Made by a program: the position numbers and the translations under genes. Below, in pieces: positions 16,308 to 24,604 of a stretch of 33,867 bases of DNA; positions within the stretch are counted from its first letter, which is position 1; the number at the start of each line of letters is the position of its first letter. The notes below the pieces were generated by a model, which did no database searches, had not been told where the DNA came from, and was given only the letters and a program-made list of their open reading frames with translations. The DNA lies in NCBI RefSeq assembly GCF_030269645.1, contig NZ_BSTR01000061.1, positions 1 to 33,867 of the forward strand, written 5' to 3'. The DNA comes from Actinokineospora sp. NBRC 105648. GTDB lineage: Bacteria; Actinomycetota; Actinomycetes; Mycobacteriales; Pseudonocardiaceae.

Positions 16308-17429
16308 TCACTCGCCGAACAGGGTAGGGGCTGCCCAGCCCGGCGCGTCGGTCGGGGCGGTGAGCCCCAGGTGGGACCAGGCGAGGGCGGTCGCGACCCG
16401 GCCGCGCGGCGTCCTGGCCAGCATCCCGGCCCGGACTAGGTACGGCTCGCACACCTCTTCCACGGTAGTCGCTTCCTCCCCGACCGCCACGGCGAGCGTG
16501 GCCACGCCGACCGGTCCGCCGCCGAAGGAGCGCACCAGCGCCGAGAGCACGGCGCGGTCGAGCCGGTCGAGGCCGAGGTCGTCGACGTCGTAGACCTTGA
16601 GCGCCGCCTGGGCGATCGCGCGGTCGACGGCGCCGTCGGCGCGCACCTCGGCGTAGTCGCGGACCCGGCGCAGCAGCCGGTTGGCGATGCGCGGTGTGCC
16701 CCGGGAGCGGCCCGCGATCTCGTGGGCGCCGTCGGGGCGCAGGTCGATGCCCAGGATCCGGGCCGAGCGGGTGATCACCAGTTCCAGGTCCTCGGGGACG
16801 TAGAACTCCATGTGCGCGGTGAAGCCGAACCGGTCGCGCAGCGGCCCGGTCAGCGAGCCGGACCGGGTGGTGGCCCCGACCAGGGTGAACGGGGCGATCT
16901 CCAGCGGGATCGAGGTGGCGCCGGGGCCCTTGCCGACCACCACGTCGACCCGGAAGTCCTCCATCGCCAGGTAGAGCATCTCCTCGGCCGGGCGGGCGAT
17001 CCGGTGGATCTCGTCGATGAACATCACCTCGCCCTCGACCAGGTTGGACAGCATCGCGGCGAGGTCGCCCGCGCGCTCGAGCGCCGGGCCGGAGGTGATC
17101 CGGATCGGCCTGCCCAGCTCGGCGGCGATGATCATGGCCAGGCTGGTCTTGCCCAGCCCGGGCGGACCGGAGAGCAGCACGTGGTCCGGCGGGGAGCCGC
17201 GGCGCAACGCGCCCTGCAGCACCAGTTGCAGCTGCTCGCGCACCCGGGGCTGGCCGACGAACTCGCCCAGGTCGCGCGGGCGCAGCGAGACCTCGTCGTC
17301 GCGCTCGGCGGGCGCGGCCAGCGGCGAGAGCTCGCTCCAGTCCTCGCCGCCCGGTCCGGGGAAGTCGCCGCTGGGGAAGTCGCCGCTCGGGTGATCGTTG
17401 TCGAGGTGATCGTCCATCCGGGCGTCCAC
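16308..17429 (-). CDS. ruvB: Holliday junction ATP-dependent DNA helicase RuvB
   Basis: A 373-residue AAA+ motor that drives branch migration with RuvA. Walker A is GPPGLGKTS, Walker B FIDEIHR, sensor 1 GATTRSG, and the arginine-finger segment is [15 protein letters not shown]. The C-terminal winged helix has [22 protein letters not shown]. The N-terminus is extended by about 40 acidic residues that include a short in-frame duplication ([12 protein letters not shown]). GTG 17429 shares its first base with the ruvA stop TAG; ATG 17417 is an alternative start. It is the last gene of ruvC-ruvA-ruvB. Confidence 0.98.
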   Translation of the reverse strand: MDARMDDHLDNDHPSGDFPSGDFPGPGGEDWSELSPLAAPAERDDEVSLRPRDLGEFVGQPRVREQLQLVLQGALRRGSPPDHVLLSGPPGLGKTSLAMIIAAELGRPIRITSGPALERAGDLAAMLSNLVEGEVMFIDEIHRIARPAEEMLYLAMEDFRVDVVVGKGPGATSIPLEIAPFTLVGATTRSGSLTGPLRDRFGFTAHMEFYVPEDLELVITRSARILGIDLRPDGAHEIAGRSRGTPRIANRLLRRVRDYAEVRADGAVDRAIAQAALKVYDVDDLGLDRLDRAVLSALVRSFGGGPVGVATLAVAVGEEATTVEEVCEPYLVRAGMLARTPRGRVATALAWSHLGLTAPTDAPGWAAPTLFGE

Positions 17430-18025
17430 TACCGCTTGCGCCCGAGGGTGGCCAGGGCCTGGCGGAGCACGGCCGCGGTGTCGGCGGCGCCGTCCTTGGC
17501 CAGCACCGCGTCCACGGTCTGCTCGGCCTGCTTGATCGGGAATCCGAGGCCGACCAGCGCCTCGACGACCGAGCCGCGCACCTGGCCCGCGGCGGGCGCG
17601 ACCGGGGACTCGGTGCCGGTGACCAGCGCGCCGACCTTGTCGCGCAGCTCGATGATCAGCCGCTCGGCGCCCTTGCGGCCGATGCCGGGGACCTGGGTGA
17701 GCACGGTGATGTTGCCCTCGGCCAGCGCCGAGCGCAGCTGCGCGGGCTCCAGCACGGCCAGTGTCGCCAGGGCCAGCCGGGGGCCGATGCCGGAGACGGT
17801 CTGCAGCAGCCAGAACAGGTCGCGGGCCTCGGTGTCGGCGAAGCCGAACAGGGTCAGCGAGTCCTCGCGCACCACCAGCGCGGTGGCCAGCGCGGCCTCC
17901 TCGCCGCGGCGCAGCGTCGCCAGCGTGTGCGGCGTGGCCTGCACCGCGAGGCCGACCCCGCCCACCTCGACCACCGCGTGGTCCAGGCCGATGGCCGCCA
18001 CCGTGCCCCGTACCGAAGAGATCAC
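17429..18025 (-). CDS. ruvA: Holliday junction branch migration protein RuvA
   Basis: A 198-residue protein that binds four-way junctions as a tetramer and loads RuvB. The N-terminal OB fold opens with [25 protein letters not shown]. Two helix-hairpin-helix motifs follow, [13 protein letters not shown] and [14 protein letters not shown] flexible linker leads to the C-terminal RuvB-binding helices ([19 protein letters not shown]). GTG 18025 overlaps the ruvC TGA as GTGA, and the 3' end touches the ruvB start, so all three are translationally linked. Length is normal. Confidence 0.98.
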   Translation of the reverse strand: MISSVRGTVAAIGLDHAVVEVGGVGLAVQATPHTLATLRRGEEAALATALVVREDSLTLFGFADTEARDLFWLLQTVSGIGPRLALATLAVLEPAQLRSALAEGNITVLTQVPGIGRKGAERLIIELRDKVGALVTGTESPVAPAAGQVRGSVVEALVGLGFPIKQAEQTVDAVLAKDGAADTAAVLRQALATLGRKR

Positions 18026-18600
18026 CTGTTCACCGTCCCGATCTGCCTGGCCGCGGCGGCCAGCCTCGCACGATGATGGCGGGCCAGCTCGGCCGCCCTC
18101 GCCTCGGCCTCGGCCATCCGGTTGCGCACCGGGGCCCGCCAGAGGTGGCAGATGGCCAGCGCCAGCGCGTCGGCGGCGTCGGCGGGCTTGGGCGCGGTGG
18201 CCAGCCCGAGCAGCCGGGTGACCATGGTGGTGACCTGCGCCTTGTCCGCCCGGCCGGACCCGGTGACGGCGGCCTTGACCTCGCTGGGGGTGTGGAACAC
18301 GACCGGCAGGCCGCGGCGGGCGGCCGAGAGGGCGACGACCCCGGCGGCCTGCGCGGTGCCCATGGCGGTGCGCACGTTGTGCTGGCTGAACACCCGCTCT
18401 ATGGCCACGACCTCGGGCCGGTGGCGGTCGAGCCAGTCCTCGACGGCGTCGGAGACCTTGAGCAGCCGGACGGCCAGGTCGTCGTCGGCCGGGGTGCGGA
18501 TGACGTCGACGGCGACCGCGCGCACGGCCCGGCCCGTGCCGCCGTCGACCACCGCGATGCCGAGGCGGGTCAGGCCAGGGTCGACACCCAGCACGCGCAC
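18022..18600 (-). CDS. ruvC: Crossover junction endodeoxyribonuclease RuvC
   Basis: A 192-residue Holliday-junction resolvase of the RNase H fold. Acidic catalytic blocks are visible: GVDPGLTR (Asp7), AIERVF (Glu) and the C-terminal DAADALALA Asp pair. [19 protein letters not shown] and [21 protein letters not shown] are the typical DNA-contact segments. The last ~30 residues are an Ala/Arg-rich tail beyond the usual fold. GTG 18600 begins the protein at MRVLGVDPG as in homologues. It heads the ruvCAB operon, and yebC is not immediately upstream here because an accessory block (18650-21877) intervenes. Confidence 0.97.
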   Translation of the reverse strand: MRVLGVDPGLTRLGIAVVDGGTGRAVRAVAVDVIRTPADDDLAVRLLKVSDAVEDWLDRHRPEVVAIERVFSQHNVRTAMGTAQAAGVVALSAARRGLPVVFHTPSEVKAAVTGSGRADKAQVTTMVTRLLGLATAPKPADAADALALAICHLWRAPVRNRMAEAEARAAELARHHRARLAAAARQIGTVNR

Positions 18601-18649
18601 AGTGGTCGCTCCCGGTCAGCTCGTGAACACTCGTTCGAGAGCCTAGGGG

Positions 18650-20407
18650 TCAGCGGGTCGCGGGCCGAGCCGACACGCGGGTGACGGTGACCGGGTCCTC
18701 GATCAGCCGCGGCGCGAGCGGCGTGCGCGGCGCGAACCACGGCGCGGACCTGGCGGCCTTCGGCTCGGGCCGCCAGTCGGCGCAGACGGTGTCGACGCAG
18801 ACGGGGAAGATCGTCAGGTCGCCGTCCGCGGCCAGGCGCAGGCGCAGGAATCCCTTGTGGTCCTCGATGCTCTGGCCCGCCATCACCTCGTTGAGGTTGA
18901 TCCCGGCCCGGCTGGCCAACCGCAGGTAGCCCGCGACGAGCTCGGAGTCCAGGAACCCGATGGCCAACGGGGTCCCGACGAGCACGATCACCAGGGTGGC
19001 CCAGTCCTGGACCGGTCCGTCCGGGAGAACGTCGCGGTAGAGCCAGATCACGACGAACGACCACACGACGCTCAGTGCTATGTGCGCGATTCCGTGTAAG
19101 AGGCCGAAAATCCGCGCGAGCAGCACCCTGTGCGGGCTGCCTAACCGGGCGAAGGCAAGTGCGCCGAGCACCAGTACGACGCCGACGATGAACGCGGGCG
19201 CCCAACTCGCGACCAACCCGAAGAACCCTTGGCGCTCGTTCTCGTCCAGGGTGCGCACGAGTCCATAGAGCACTGCGAGAGTCATGACGGTCTGGAAACC
19301 ACCGGTGAGGCCCCAGAACCCCGGGTTGCGCCACGGCAAGCGGAAAATTCCCGCGGCGAACCGGCGGGAGGTATCCGGGTCCGGGTAGCGCGCTTCCAGG
19401 TCGTAGAACGCCGGTGGTGAGGGATCTCTTACGCGAGAAGCCGAAGGCGGTAGGCACAGTGTGGTCGGTAATTCGTGCGTCGCGGCCAGGTAGGCGCCGC
19501 CGAGCCCGCAGGTGATCCGCTGCCTACCGCCCTCCTGGCGCTCGGCGTAGCGCGCGTAGTGGTGCTTGTCGCCAGAGAGCATCACGCGGGTGTGGGCGCC
19601 CTTCGCGCGGACGATCTCGCGGTCGAAGAACTCGATGGTGTCGTAGCCCTTGGTGTGGCCGCCGGAACCGGCGTCCACCCAGGCGGGCTTGGACGTGCAG
19701 AGGATCACGCCGTCGCCTTCGCGCAGGTCGGCGGTGGCGGCCCGGAAGTACTCGAGCTGCGGGGAGTCCACGTAGTCGTCGAACTGGGTGTCGATGGCCA
19801 GCAGCCACCAGCGGTGCGGCAGCTGGATGGCGAAGTAGGAGCGGGTCTGCTCGGTGGCCCAGCCGCCGAAGGGCCTGCGTTGCGCGAAGACACGCAGGAA
19901 TGACGTAAGACCGTCGTACCAGTCGTGGTTGCCCGGTAGCGCGAACAGGGTGGGCGATGCGCCTTGCGCAGCGGGAAGAGCCGCTCGGTACGGCCCCTTG
20001 CTGCGGTCCTCGTAAGCGCGGGTAGACGCGAACGGGTAGACCTGATCGCCGCCCATTACGAGCAAGCGACCGCGCGGGAGCTCTTGCCCGTCCACGGTAA
20101 GGGTGTCCGCGGCGAGGAGGGACGCCACCGTGTACGTGGCGTCGAAACCGTCGCCGAGGTCGGCGACGAAGTCGAACCACAGCTCGCCCTCGCCGTCGGG
20201 CTCGTCGTGCCGGTGCAGGTCCGCGGCCAGGCTGCCCTGCAGCTCGCGCTTGTCCGCGTAGGAGCCGAAGATCGCCGCGATGGCCGACTGGATGCCGGTC
20301 GTGACCAGGACCCGGGGCGCCAGCCACCGAACCGCCTGCTGCGGTTGGAAGCCCAGTTCGGCCTCGGTGCGATCGGTGGGCCGCGGGCGGTCGGTCGACT
20401 CGGGCAC
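18650..20407 (-). CDS. Membrane-bound calcineurin-like metallophosphoesterase
   Basis: A 585-residue protein with an N-terminal metallophosphoesterase domain and a C-terminal membrane domain. Metal-binding blocks are VADLGDG (Asp83), MGGDQVYP (Asp121), LPGNHDWYDG (159 on) and SGDKHHYARY. Several TM helices follow at about 365-510 (for example FIVGVVLVLGALAF and IALSVVWSFVVIWLY), then a soluble tail (FLRLRLAADGDLTIFPVCVD). The substrate is unknown; the family covers nucleotide, phospholipid and protein phosphates. GTG 20407 has GGAAGGGG about six bases upstream. It lies 49 bp upstream of nothing it obviously serves and sits just before ruvC on the same strand, probably an independent gene inserted between ruvC and yebC. 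Confidence 0.9.
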   Translation of the reverse strand: MPESTDRPRPTDRTEAELGFQPQQAVRWLAPRVLVTTGIQSAIAAIFGSYADKRELQGSLAADLHRHDEPDGEGELWFDFVADLGDGFDATYTVASLLAADTLTVDGQELPRGRLLVMGGDQVYPFASTRAYEDRSKGPYRAALPAAQGASPTLFALPGNHDWYDGLTSFLRVFAQRRPFGGWATEQTRSYFAIQLPHRWWLLAIDTQFDDYVDSPQLEYFRAATADLREGDGVILCTSKPAWVDAGSGGHTKGYDTIEFFDREIVRAKGAHTRVMLSGDKHHYARYAERQEGGRQRITCGLGGAYLAATHELPTTLCLPPSASRVRDPSPPAFYDLEARYPDPDTSRRFAAGIFRLPWRNPGFWGLTGGFQTVMTLAVLYGLVRTLDENERQGFFGLVASWAPAFIVGVVLVLGALAFARLGSPHRVLLARIFGLLHGIAHIALSVVWSFVVIWLYRDVLPDGPVQDWATLVIVLVGTPLAIGFLDSELVAGYLRLASRAGINLNEVMAGQSIEDHKGFLRLRLAADGDLTIFPVCVDTVCADWRPEPKAARSAPWFAPRTPLAPRLIEDPVTVTRVSARPATR

Positions 20408-20493
20408 GGACGCCCCTTCCTGTGCGGACCAAGATCGTAGCCGGCCGACCGGGTGATCGGGGAGGTCCGATCGGGCAGCCTTAGGCTGCGGGC

Positions 20494-20919
20494 ATGGACG
20501 ATCCGACCGAGATCGCGGCCGCGCTGGGGCTGGAGCCGCTGCCGATCGAGGGCGGGCTGTGGACCAGGTCGCTGACCCACCCGGCGCTCTCGTCGATCTA
20601 CTTCCTGCTGGTCGCCCCGGAGATCTCCGCCTGGCACCGGCTGGACCGGCCGGAGCTGTTCGTCCACCACGCGGGCGCGCCGCTGACGATGCGGCTGATC
20701 GGACCGGACGGCCTGCGCACGCACGTGCTGGGGATGGACCTGGCCGCCGGTGAGCGGCCGCAGGTGCTGATCCCGGCGGGCACCTGGCAGGCGTCGGAGA
20801 CCGCGTCCTGGACGCTCGTGGGAACCGTGGTCGTGCCGCCCTACACCGACGACTGCGTCGAGTTCGGCACCCCGGACCTGGTGCGCGACTACCCCGAGCT
20901 CGCGCGGCTGCTGCCGTGA
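20494..20919 (+). CDS. Cupin-fold protein of the DUF985 (cupin_5) type
   Basis: A 141-residue small cupin. Recognisable family segments are LGLEPLPIEGGLWTRS, SSIYFLLVAPEISAWHRL, ELFVHHAGAPL, VLIPAGTWQAS and TVVVPPYTDDCVEFG. The HRL and VHHAG histidines are likely metal or ligand contacts. The substrate is unknown; the family is often listed near sugar or capsule metabolism without proof. It diverges from the metallophosphoesterase gene across 86 bp. Its 3' end overlaps the convergent GNAT gene by 31 bp (20889-20919), so both stop codons lie inside the other gene. Confidence 0.9.
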   Translation: MDDPTEIAAALGLEPLPIEGGLWTRSLTHPALSSIYFLLVAPEISAWHRLDRPELFVHHAGAPLTMRLIGPDGLRTHVLGMDLAAGERPQVLIPAGTWQASETASWTLVGTVVVPPYTDDCVEFGTPDLVRDYPELARLLP

Positions 20920-21368
20920 CGCGGTTTCTCCATGACGGCCAACCTGATTCCCACCACGTCCGGCCGCTCCCCCACGATCACGTAGCCCGCCCGTTCGTAG
21001 AGCGCGATGTTGTCGTGGCTGCGCGCGCCGGTGATCAACCAGAACGTCTCGACCTCGGCGGGCGCCGCGTCCTCCACAGCGGCCAGCAGCGCGCGACCCA
21101 CGCCGTTGCCCTGCTGGTCGGGCGCCACCGAGAAGCGGGCGATCTCCATCCGGTCGCCGTCGACCCGGCCGCGCACGCTGCCGACCAGGCGGTCACCGAA
21201 CCAGGCACCGACCGCGACCCGCAGGTCTGCCCGGAACTGCTCAAGGGTCTCCACCAGCGGCGGGATCAGCGGCTGGCGGTAGCGCTGCGCCTCGGAGACG
21301 TACGCGGCCCGCTGCACGGTGAGCGCCTCGCCCACGTGGTCGGGTGCGAGGCGGGCGAGGCGGATCAC
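20889..21368 (-). CDS. GNAT-family N-acetyltransferase
   Basis: A 159-residue acetyltransferase using acetyl-CoA. The Q/RxxGxG/A acetyl-CoA loop is QQGNGVGRALLAAVE, preceded by ARFSVAP (beta-4) and followed by NIALYERAGYVIVGE, the usual motif B. The substrate is unknown. GTG 21368 overlaps the stop of the upstream DUF4262-type gene as GTGA, so the two are translationally coupled. The longer open frame 5' of this point has no family sequence. The 3' end runs 31 bp into the convergent cupin gene. Confidence 0.9.
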   Translation of the reverse strand: MIRLARLAPDHVGEALTVQRAAYVSEAQRYRQPLIPPLVETLEQFRADLRVAVGAWFGDRLVGSVRGRVDGDRMEIARFSVAPDQQGNGVGRALLAAVEDAAPAEVETFWLITGARSHDNIALYERAGYVIVGERPDVVGIRLAVMEKPRHGSSRASSG

Positions 21369-21877
21369 GGGCCGTCGACGCCCGGGCGCCAGCTCTCCGG
21401 GTAGCCGCTCTCGGTGAGCACGGGCTGCCACTGGGCGAACCCCTCGGGGGCGCGCGGGCTCCACGGGAAGTGGCCGTCGGGGGTGGCCACGATCAGCTGC
21501 AGCGCCGGGAACTGGCCGGAGGGGTAGAGCAGCGTCGCGCTGCCCAGGAACTCCGGGTAGTGGCCCTGGTGCACCCGCTCGACCACGACCGGTGTCCCCT
21601 GGAAGAAGTCGAGGTAGGGCAACCCGGGGAAGAACCGCTCCCCCGACGCGGCGCGGCGCACGTAGATATCGATCAACGGCCGGGCCATGTTCACCGGCAG
21701 GCCGATGACCACGGCCTCCGGCGCGCCGAACCGCCGCCAGGCGCCGACCGAGAAGGCGTACGGGGCGCCGTGCTCGTCGCCGTCGACCTCGATCACCGCG
21801 TGGCCCTCGGCGTCGGCGGTCCGCAGCAGCCACTCGCGCAGGGCCGCCTCCTCCTCGGTGATGTCGTCGAGCGACAT
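21365..21877 (-). CDS. DUF4262-type protein of unknown function
   Basis: A 170-residue protein with the pattern GHAVIEVDGDEHGAPYAFSVGAWRRFGAPEAVVIGLP and later YPEFLGSATLLYPSGQFPALQLIVATPDGHFPW, which fits the DUF4262 family. No catalytic residues are established. ATG 21877 has GAGGAG seven bases upstream; the frame remains open to 22048 only through repeat-derived sequence. It overlaps the GNAT start by 4 bp and so probably forms a two-gene unit with it. The hairpin at 21907-21936 separates it from yebC. Confidence 0.85.
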   Translation of the reverse strand: MSLDDITEEEAALREWLLRTADAEGHAVIEVDGDEHGAPYAFSVGAWRRFGAPEAVVIGLPVNMARPLIDIYVRRAASGERFFPGLPYLDFFQGTPVVVERVHQGHYPEFLGSATLLYPSGQFPALQLIVATPDGHFPWSPRAPEGFAQWQPVLTESGYPESWRPGVDGP

Positions 21878-21906
21878 GGGCGGGCTCCTCGTCGGTGGGG
21901 ACCGAA

Positions 21907-21936
21907 CGGGCCCGGGTGGTCGAACACCCGGGCCCG
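21907..21936 (-). terminator. Terminator between yebC and the DUF4262-type gene
   Basis: Perfect 12-bp arms (21907-21918 and 21925-21936, CGGGCCCGGGTG) with a 6-base loop. Position fits the end of the pdxT-yebC transcript. No T-tract is evident. Confidence 0.7.
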
Positions 21937-21978
21937 GTGAAGCTGGTGGTGCTGGTGCTGCTGTGCTGCCGTCCGGGG

Positions 21979-22049
21979 TTAGGCGTCTACCTCGGCCATG
22001 ACGTCGTCGGACAGGTCGAAGATGGCACAGTGCGTACACGTTCTGCACA
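21979..22049 (-). pseudogene. Decayed duplicate of the yebC 3' end
   Basis: This 71-bp segment repeats the terminal coding part of yebC (22050 to about 22117). Shared blocks include GTCTACCTCGGCCATGACGT and GTACACGTTCTGCAC. In the copy, DDVMAEVDA is followed by TAA, while real yebC ends with TGA. The QNVYA and DDVMAEVDA parts are in different frames in the copy because of a small insertion, so it cannot encode a functional tail. It lies just past the intact yebC stop. Confidence 0.85.
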
Positions 22050-22802
22050 TCACGCGTCTACCTCGGCCATGACGTCGTCCGATATGTCGAAGTTCGCGTA
22101 CACGTTCTGCACGTCGTCCGAGTCCTCCAGCGCGTCGATCAGCTTGAAGATCTTGCGCGCGCCGTCGGCGTCGAGCGCCACGGTGACCGAGGGCAGGAAG
22201 CCGGCGTCGGCCGACTCGTAGTCGTAGCCCGCCGCCTGCAGCGCCGTGCGGACCCCGACCAGGTCGGTGGCCTCGGAGACGACCTCGTAGTTGTCGCCGA
22301 GGTCGTTGACCTCCTCGGCGCCCGCGTCCAGCACGGCCAGCAGGACGTCGTCCTCGGACAGCCCGCTCTTGGGCAGGACCACCACGCCCTTGCGGTTGAA
22401 CATGTAGGCCACCGAACCCGGGTCGGCCATGGTGCCGCCGTTGCGGGTCAGCGCGGTGCGCACCTCCCCCGCGGCGCGGTTGCGGTTGTCGGTGAGGCAC
22501 TCGATCAGCACGGCCACGCCGTTGGGGCCGTAGCCCTCGTACATGATCGACTGCCAGTCGGCGCCGCCCGCCTCCTCGCCGCCACCGCGCTTGCGGGCCC
22601 GCTCGATGTTGTCCTGCGGGACCGAGTTCTTCTTCGCCTTCTGGATGGCGTCGAAGAGCGTGGGGTTGCCGTCCGGGTCACCGCCGCCGGTGCGCGCGGC
22701 GACCTCGACGTTCTTGATCAGCTTCGCGAAGAGCTTGCCACGCTTGGCGTCGAGGGCGGCCTTCTTGTGCTTGGTTGTCGCCCACTTGGAGTGGCCGCTC
22801 AT
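22050..22802 (-). CDS. yebC: YebC/PmpR-family DNA-binding regulatory protein
   Basis: A 250-residue member of the conserved YebC family; members bind DNA, and some act on translation of proline-rich stretches. The signature N-terminus is [25 protein letters not shown], followed by [53 protein letters not shown] and [14 protein letters not shown] 22802 has GGAGG upstream. It lies 10 bp after pdxT on the same strand, so the two are very likely co-transcribed. In many actinobacteria yebC is followed directly by ruvC; here about 3.4 kb of other genes intervenes. The real 3' end is followed by a decayed copy of itself. Confidence 0.97.
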   Translation of the reverse strand: MSGHSKWATTKHKKAALDAKRGKLFAKLIKNVEVAARTGGGDPDGNPTLFDAIQKAKKNSVPQDNIERARKRGGGEEAGGADWQSIMYEGYGPNGVAVLIECLTDNRNRAAGEVRTALTRNGGTMADPGSVAYMFNRKGVVVLPKSGLSEDDVLLAVLDAGAEEVNDLGDNYEVVSEATDLVGVRTALQAAGYDYESADAGFLPSVTVALDADGARKIFKLIDALEDSDDVQNVYANFDISDDVMAEVDA

Positions 22803-22812
22803 CTCTCCTCCG

Positions 22813-23460
22813 TCACACTGCGAGATCGGTTGTGGTGCGCCCGCGGACCGTGTGGACCAGGTCCACGAACAGGCGGTGCACGCGCGCGTCGCCGGTGAGT
22901 TCCGGGTGGAACGAGGTGGCGAGCACGTTGCCCTGCGCAACGGCGACGATCCTACCGGCGGCGGCCCCGGCCGCCGGGGTGTCGGGCACCGTGGCGAGCA
23001 CCCGAACGTTCGCCGAGACCGACTCGACCCACGGCGCGCGGATGAACACCGCGTGCAGCGGCCCGTCGATCCCGTCGAAGTCCAGGTCGGCCTCGAACGA
23101 GTCGACCTGCCTGCCGAAGGCGTTGCGCCGCACGGTCACCTCGAGGCCGCCGAGCTGGTGCTGGTCGGCGCGCCCGTCGAGCGCCTTGTCGGCGAGCAGG
23201 ATCATGCCCGCGCAGGAGCCGTAGGCGGGCAGCCCGTCGGCCAGCCGCGCGCGCAGCGGATCGAGCAGGCCGAAGGTGGCCAGCAGCCGGGACATGGTGG
23301 TGGACTCGCCGCCGGGCAGCACGATGCCGTCCACTTCGGACAGCTCGGACTCCCGGCGGACGGGGGTGGCCCGGGCACCGGCGGCGGTCAGCGCGGCGAG
23401 GTGCTCGCGCACGTCGCCCTGCAAGGCCAGTACCCCGATCAGCGGTCGATCAGCCGACAC
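22813..23460 (-). CDS. pdxT: Pyridoxal 5'-phosphate synthase glutaminase subunit PdxT
   Basis: A 215-residue class I glutaminase that frees ammonia for PdxS in PLP synthesis. [13 protein letters not shown] opens the protein. GGEST (50-54), the nucleophile Cys83 in [11 protein letters not shown], and FHPELTGD (His and Glu of the triad) are all present. Length is normal. GTG 23460 gives the expected start. yebC follows 10 bp downstream. Its partner pdxS is not adjacent: azlD, azlC and a divergent regulator lie between them, 64 bp upstream of pdxT. Confidence 0.97.
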   Translation of the reverse strand: MSADRPLIGVLALQGDVREHLAALTAAGARATPVRRESELSEVDGIVLPGGESTTMSRLLATFGLLDPLRARLADGLPAYGSCAGMILLADKALDGRADQHQLGGLEVTVRRNAFGRQVDSFEADLDFDGIDGPLHAVFIRAPWVESVSANVRVLATVPDTPAAGAAAGRIVAVAQGNVLATSFHPELTGDARVHRLFVDLVHTVRGRTTTDLAV

Positions 23461-23524
23461 CGCGTTGTCCTCCTGCGTTCCAAGACCCGACGAATCAGCC
23501 TAGTCGGCCTGGTCGGGGCTCGGG

Positions 23525-23833
23525 TCAGGCCACCCCGGCCAGGCGAAGCAGAGCGGTGGTGGCCGCGGCGGCGACCACGACCACGACGAACGGCGCCTTG
23601 CGCCAGGCGAGCACGCCGCCGACGAGCACCCCGGCGGGCAGCGCCCAGCCCGCGAAGGCGTGGCCCTTGGCCAGCGTGCTGGTCGCGACCAGGGCGACCA
23701 GCAGCACGATGGCGCCGGTGGAGAGCAGTTCCTTCACCCGCTCGGGCATGGTGACCCGGTCCCGCAGCAGCGTGCCGCCGAAGCGGAAGGCGAAGGTCCC
23801 CAGGGCGAGCACCAGGATCGGCACGATGGTCAC
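23525..23833 (-). CDS. azlD: AzlD-family branched-chain amino acid transport protein
   Basis: A 102-residue, highly hydrophobic protein with about three to four TM helices (TIVPILVLALGTFAFRFGG, GAIVLLVALVATSTL, AFVVVVVAAAATTALLRL). Together with AzlC the family exports branched-chain amino acids or their analogues. GTG 23833 overlaps the azlC stop TGA as GTGA, so the two are coupled. pdxT starts 64 bp downstream on the same strand and could be read from the same transcript. Confidence 0.92.
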   Translation of the reverse strand: MTIVPILVLALGTFAFRFGGTLLRDRVTMPERVKELLSTGAIVLLVALVATSTLAKGHAFAGWALPAGVLVGGVLAWRKAPFVVVVVAAAATTALLRLAGVA

Positions 23834-24528
23834 GCCGCCATCCCGCTCTCGGTGCTCGGCGCGGGTTTACGGGGGACGGCCACCAGTCCGGCCAGCGCCA
23901 GCAGCACCGGGACCCCCGGCGGCAGGAACGGCGTGGTGGCCAGCGCGATCACCGCGCCGAGCAGGGCGGGCCGCAGCTTGCCCGCCTCGTGCAGCGCGGG
24001 CAGGACCAGGGCGAGCATGACGGCCGGGAACACCGCGTCCAGGCCGAGCGCGTTCGGGTCGCTGACCAGCCTGCCCGCCAGCGCGCCGCCCAGGACACCG
24101 GCGTTCCAGGCCAGGAACAGCGAGGCGCCGCAGGCCCAGTAGGCCGCGCGAGCCCTGGTCGGGTCCTTCTGCGCCATCGCGAAGGCCACCGACTCGTCGA
24201 TCAGCAGGTGGCTGCCGATGACCCGCGCGGGCCAGCTCTTCCCGACGACCTCGCCGACCGCCAGACCGAACGGCAGGTGCCGGGCGTTGAGGATCAGCCC
24301 GCCCACCACCGCGGCGATCGGACTGCCGCCCACCGCCACCACACCGACCGCCAGGTACTGCGAGCCACCCGCGAAGACCAGCAACGACATGACCACCGGC
24401 ACCCACAGCGGCAGGCCCGCGGCCACCGCGATGGCGCCGAACGAGGCGCCGTTGATGGCCGCCGCGGCGGCGATCGCCAGCACGCCGCGCCACAGGTCGG
24501 CATCGAGGGTTCGCCAGATCGAACGCAT
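23830..24528 (-). CDS. azlC: AzlC-family branched-chain amino acid permease
   Basis: A 232-residue polytopic membrane protein. Family blocks are GASFGAIAVAAGLPLWVPVVMSLLVFAGGSQYLAV, GLILNARHLPFGLAVGEVVG and LLIDESVAFAM; together they identify the export permease partner of AzlD. ATG 24528 begins MRSIWRTLDADLWRG. A likely promoter lies immediately upstream: TTGACG (24560-24565 on the minus strand), a 17-base spacer and CATCAT (24537-24542), giving a nearly leaderless transcript. The -35 overlaps the operator palindrome, so the divergent HTH-cupin protein probably controls it. Confidence 0.93.
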   Translation of the reverse strand: MRSIWRTLDADLWRGVLAIAAAAAINGASFGAIAVAAGLPLWVPVVMSLLVFAGGSQYLAVGVVAVGGSPIAAVVGGLILNARHLPFGLAVGEVVGKSWPARVIGSHLLIDESVAFAMAQKDPTRARAAYWACGASLFLAWNAGVLGGALAGRLVSDPNALGLDAVFPAVMLALVLPALHEAGKLRPALLGAVIALATTPFLPPGVPVLLALAGLVAVPRKPAPSTESGMAA

Positions 24529-24536
24529 AGCATCGT

Positions 24537-24565
24537 ATGATGAACAGCCGATGGTCGTTCGTCAA
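24537..24565 (-). promoter_or_regulatory. Putative azlC promoter
   Basis: On the minus strand, -35 TTGACG (24560-24565) and -10 CATCAT (24537-24542) are separated by exactly 17 bases. Transcription would start only a few bases before the azlC ATG. The -35 lies inside the inverted repeat at 24555-24574. Confidence 0.6.
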
Positions 24566-24574
24566 GACGAACGA
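24555..24574. promoter_or_regulatory. Operator palindrome in the azlC-regulator divergent region
   Basis: Perfect 9-bp arms TCGTTCGTC and GACGAACGA separated by AA. A further half-site-like copy (CAACGAACGG, about 24586-24595) follows, overlapping the ribosome site of the regulator. The position between two divergent genes and over the azlC -35 fits autoregulation plus control of azlCD by the HTH-cupin protein. Confidence 0.75.
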
Positions 24575-24604
24575 CTGGTCCGTCACAACGAACGGAGATC
24601 GTCG

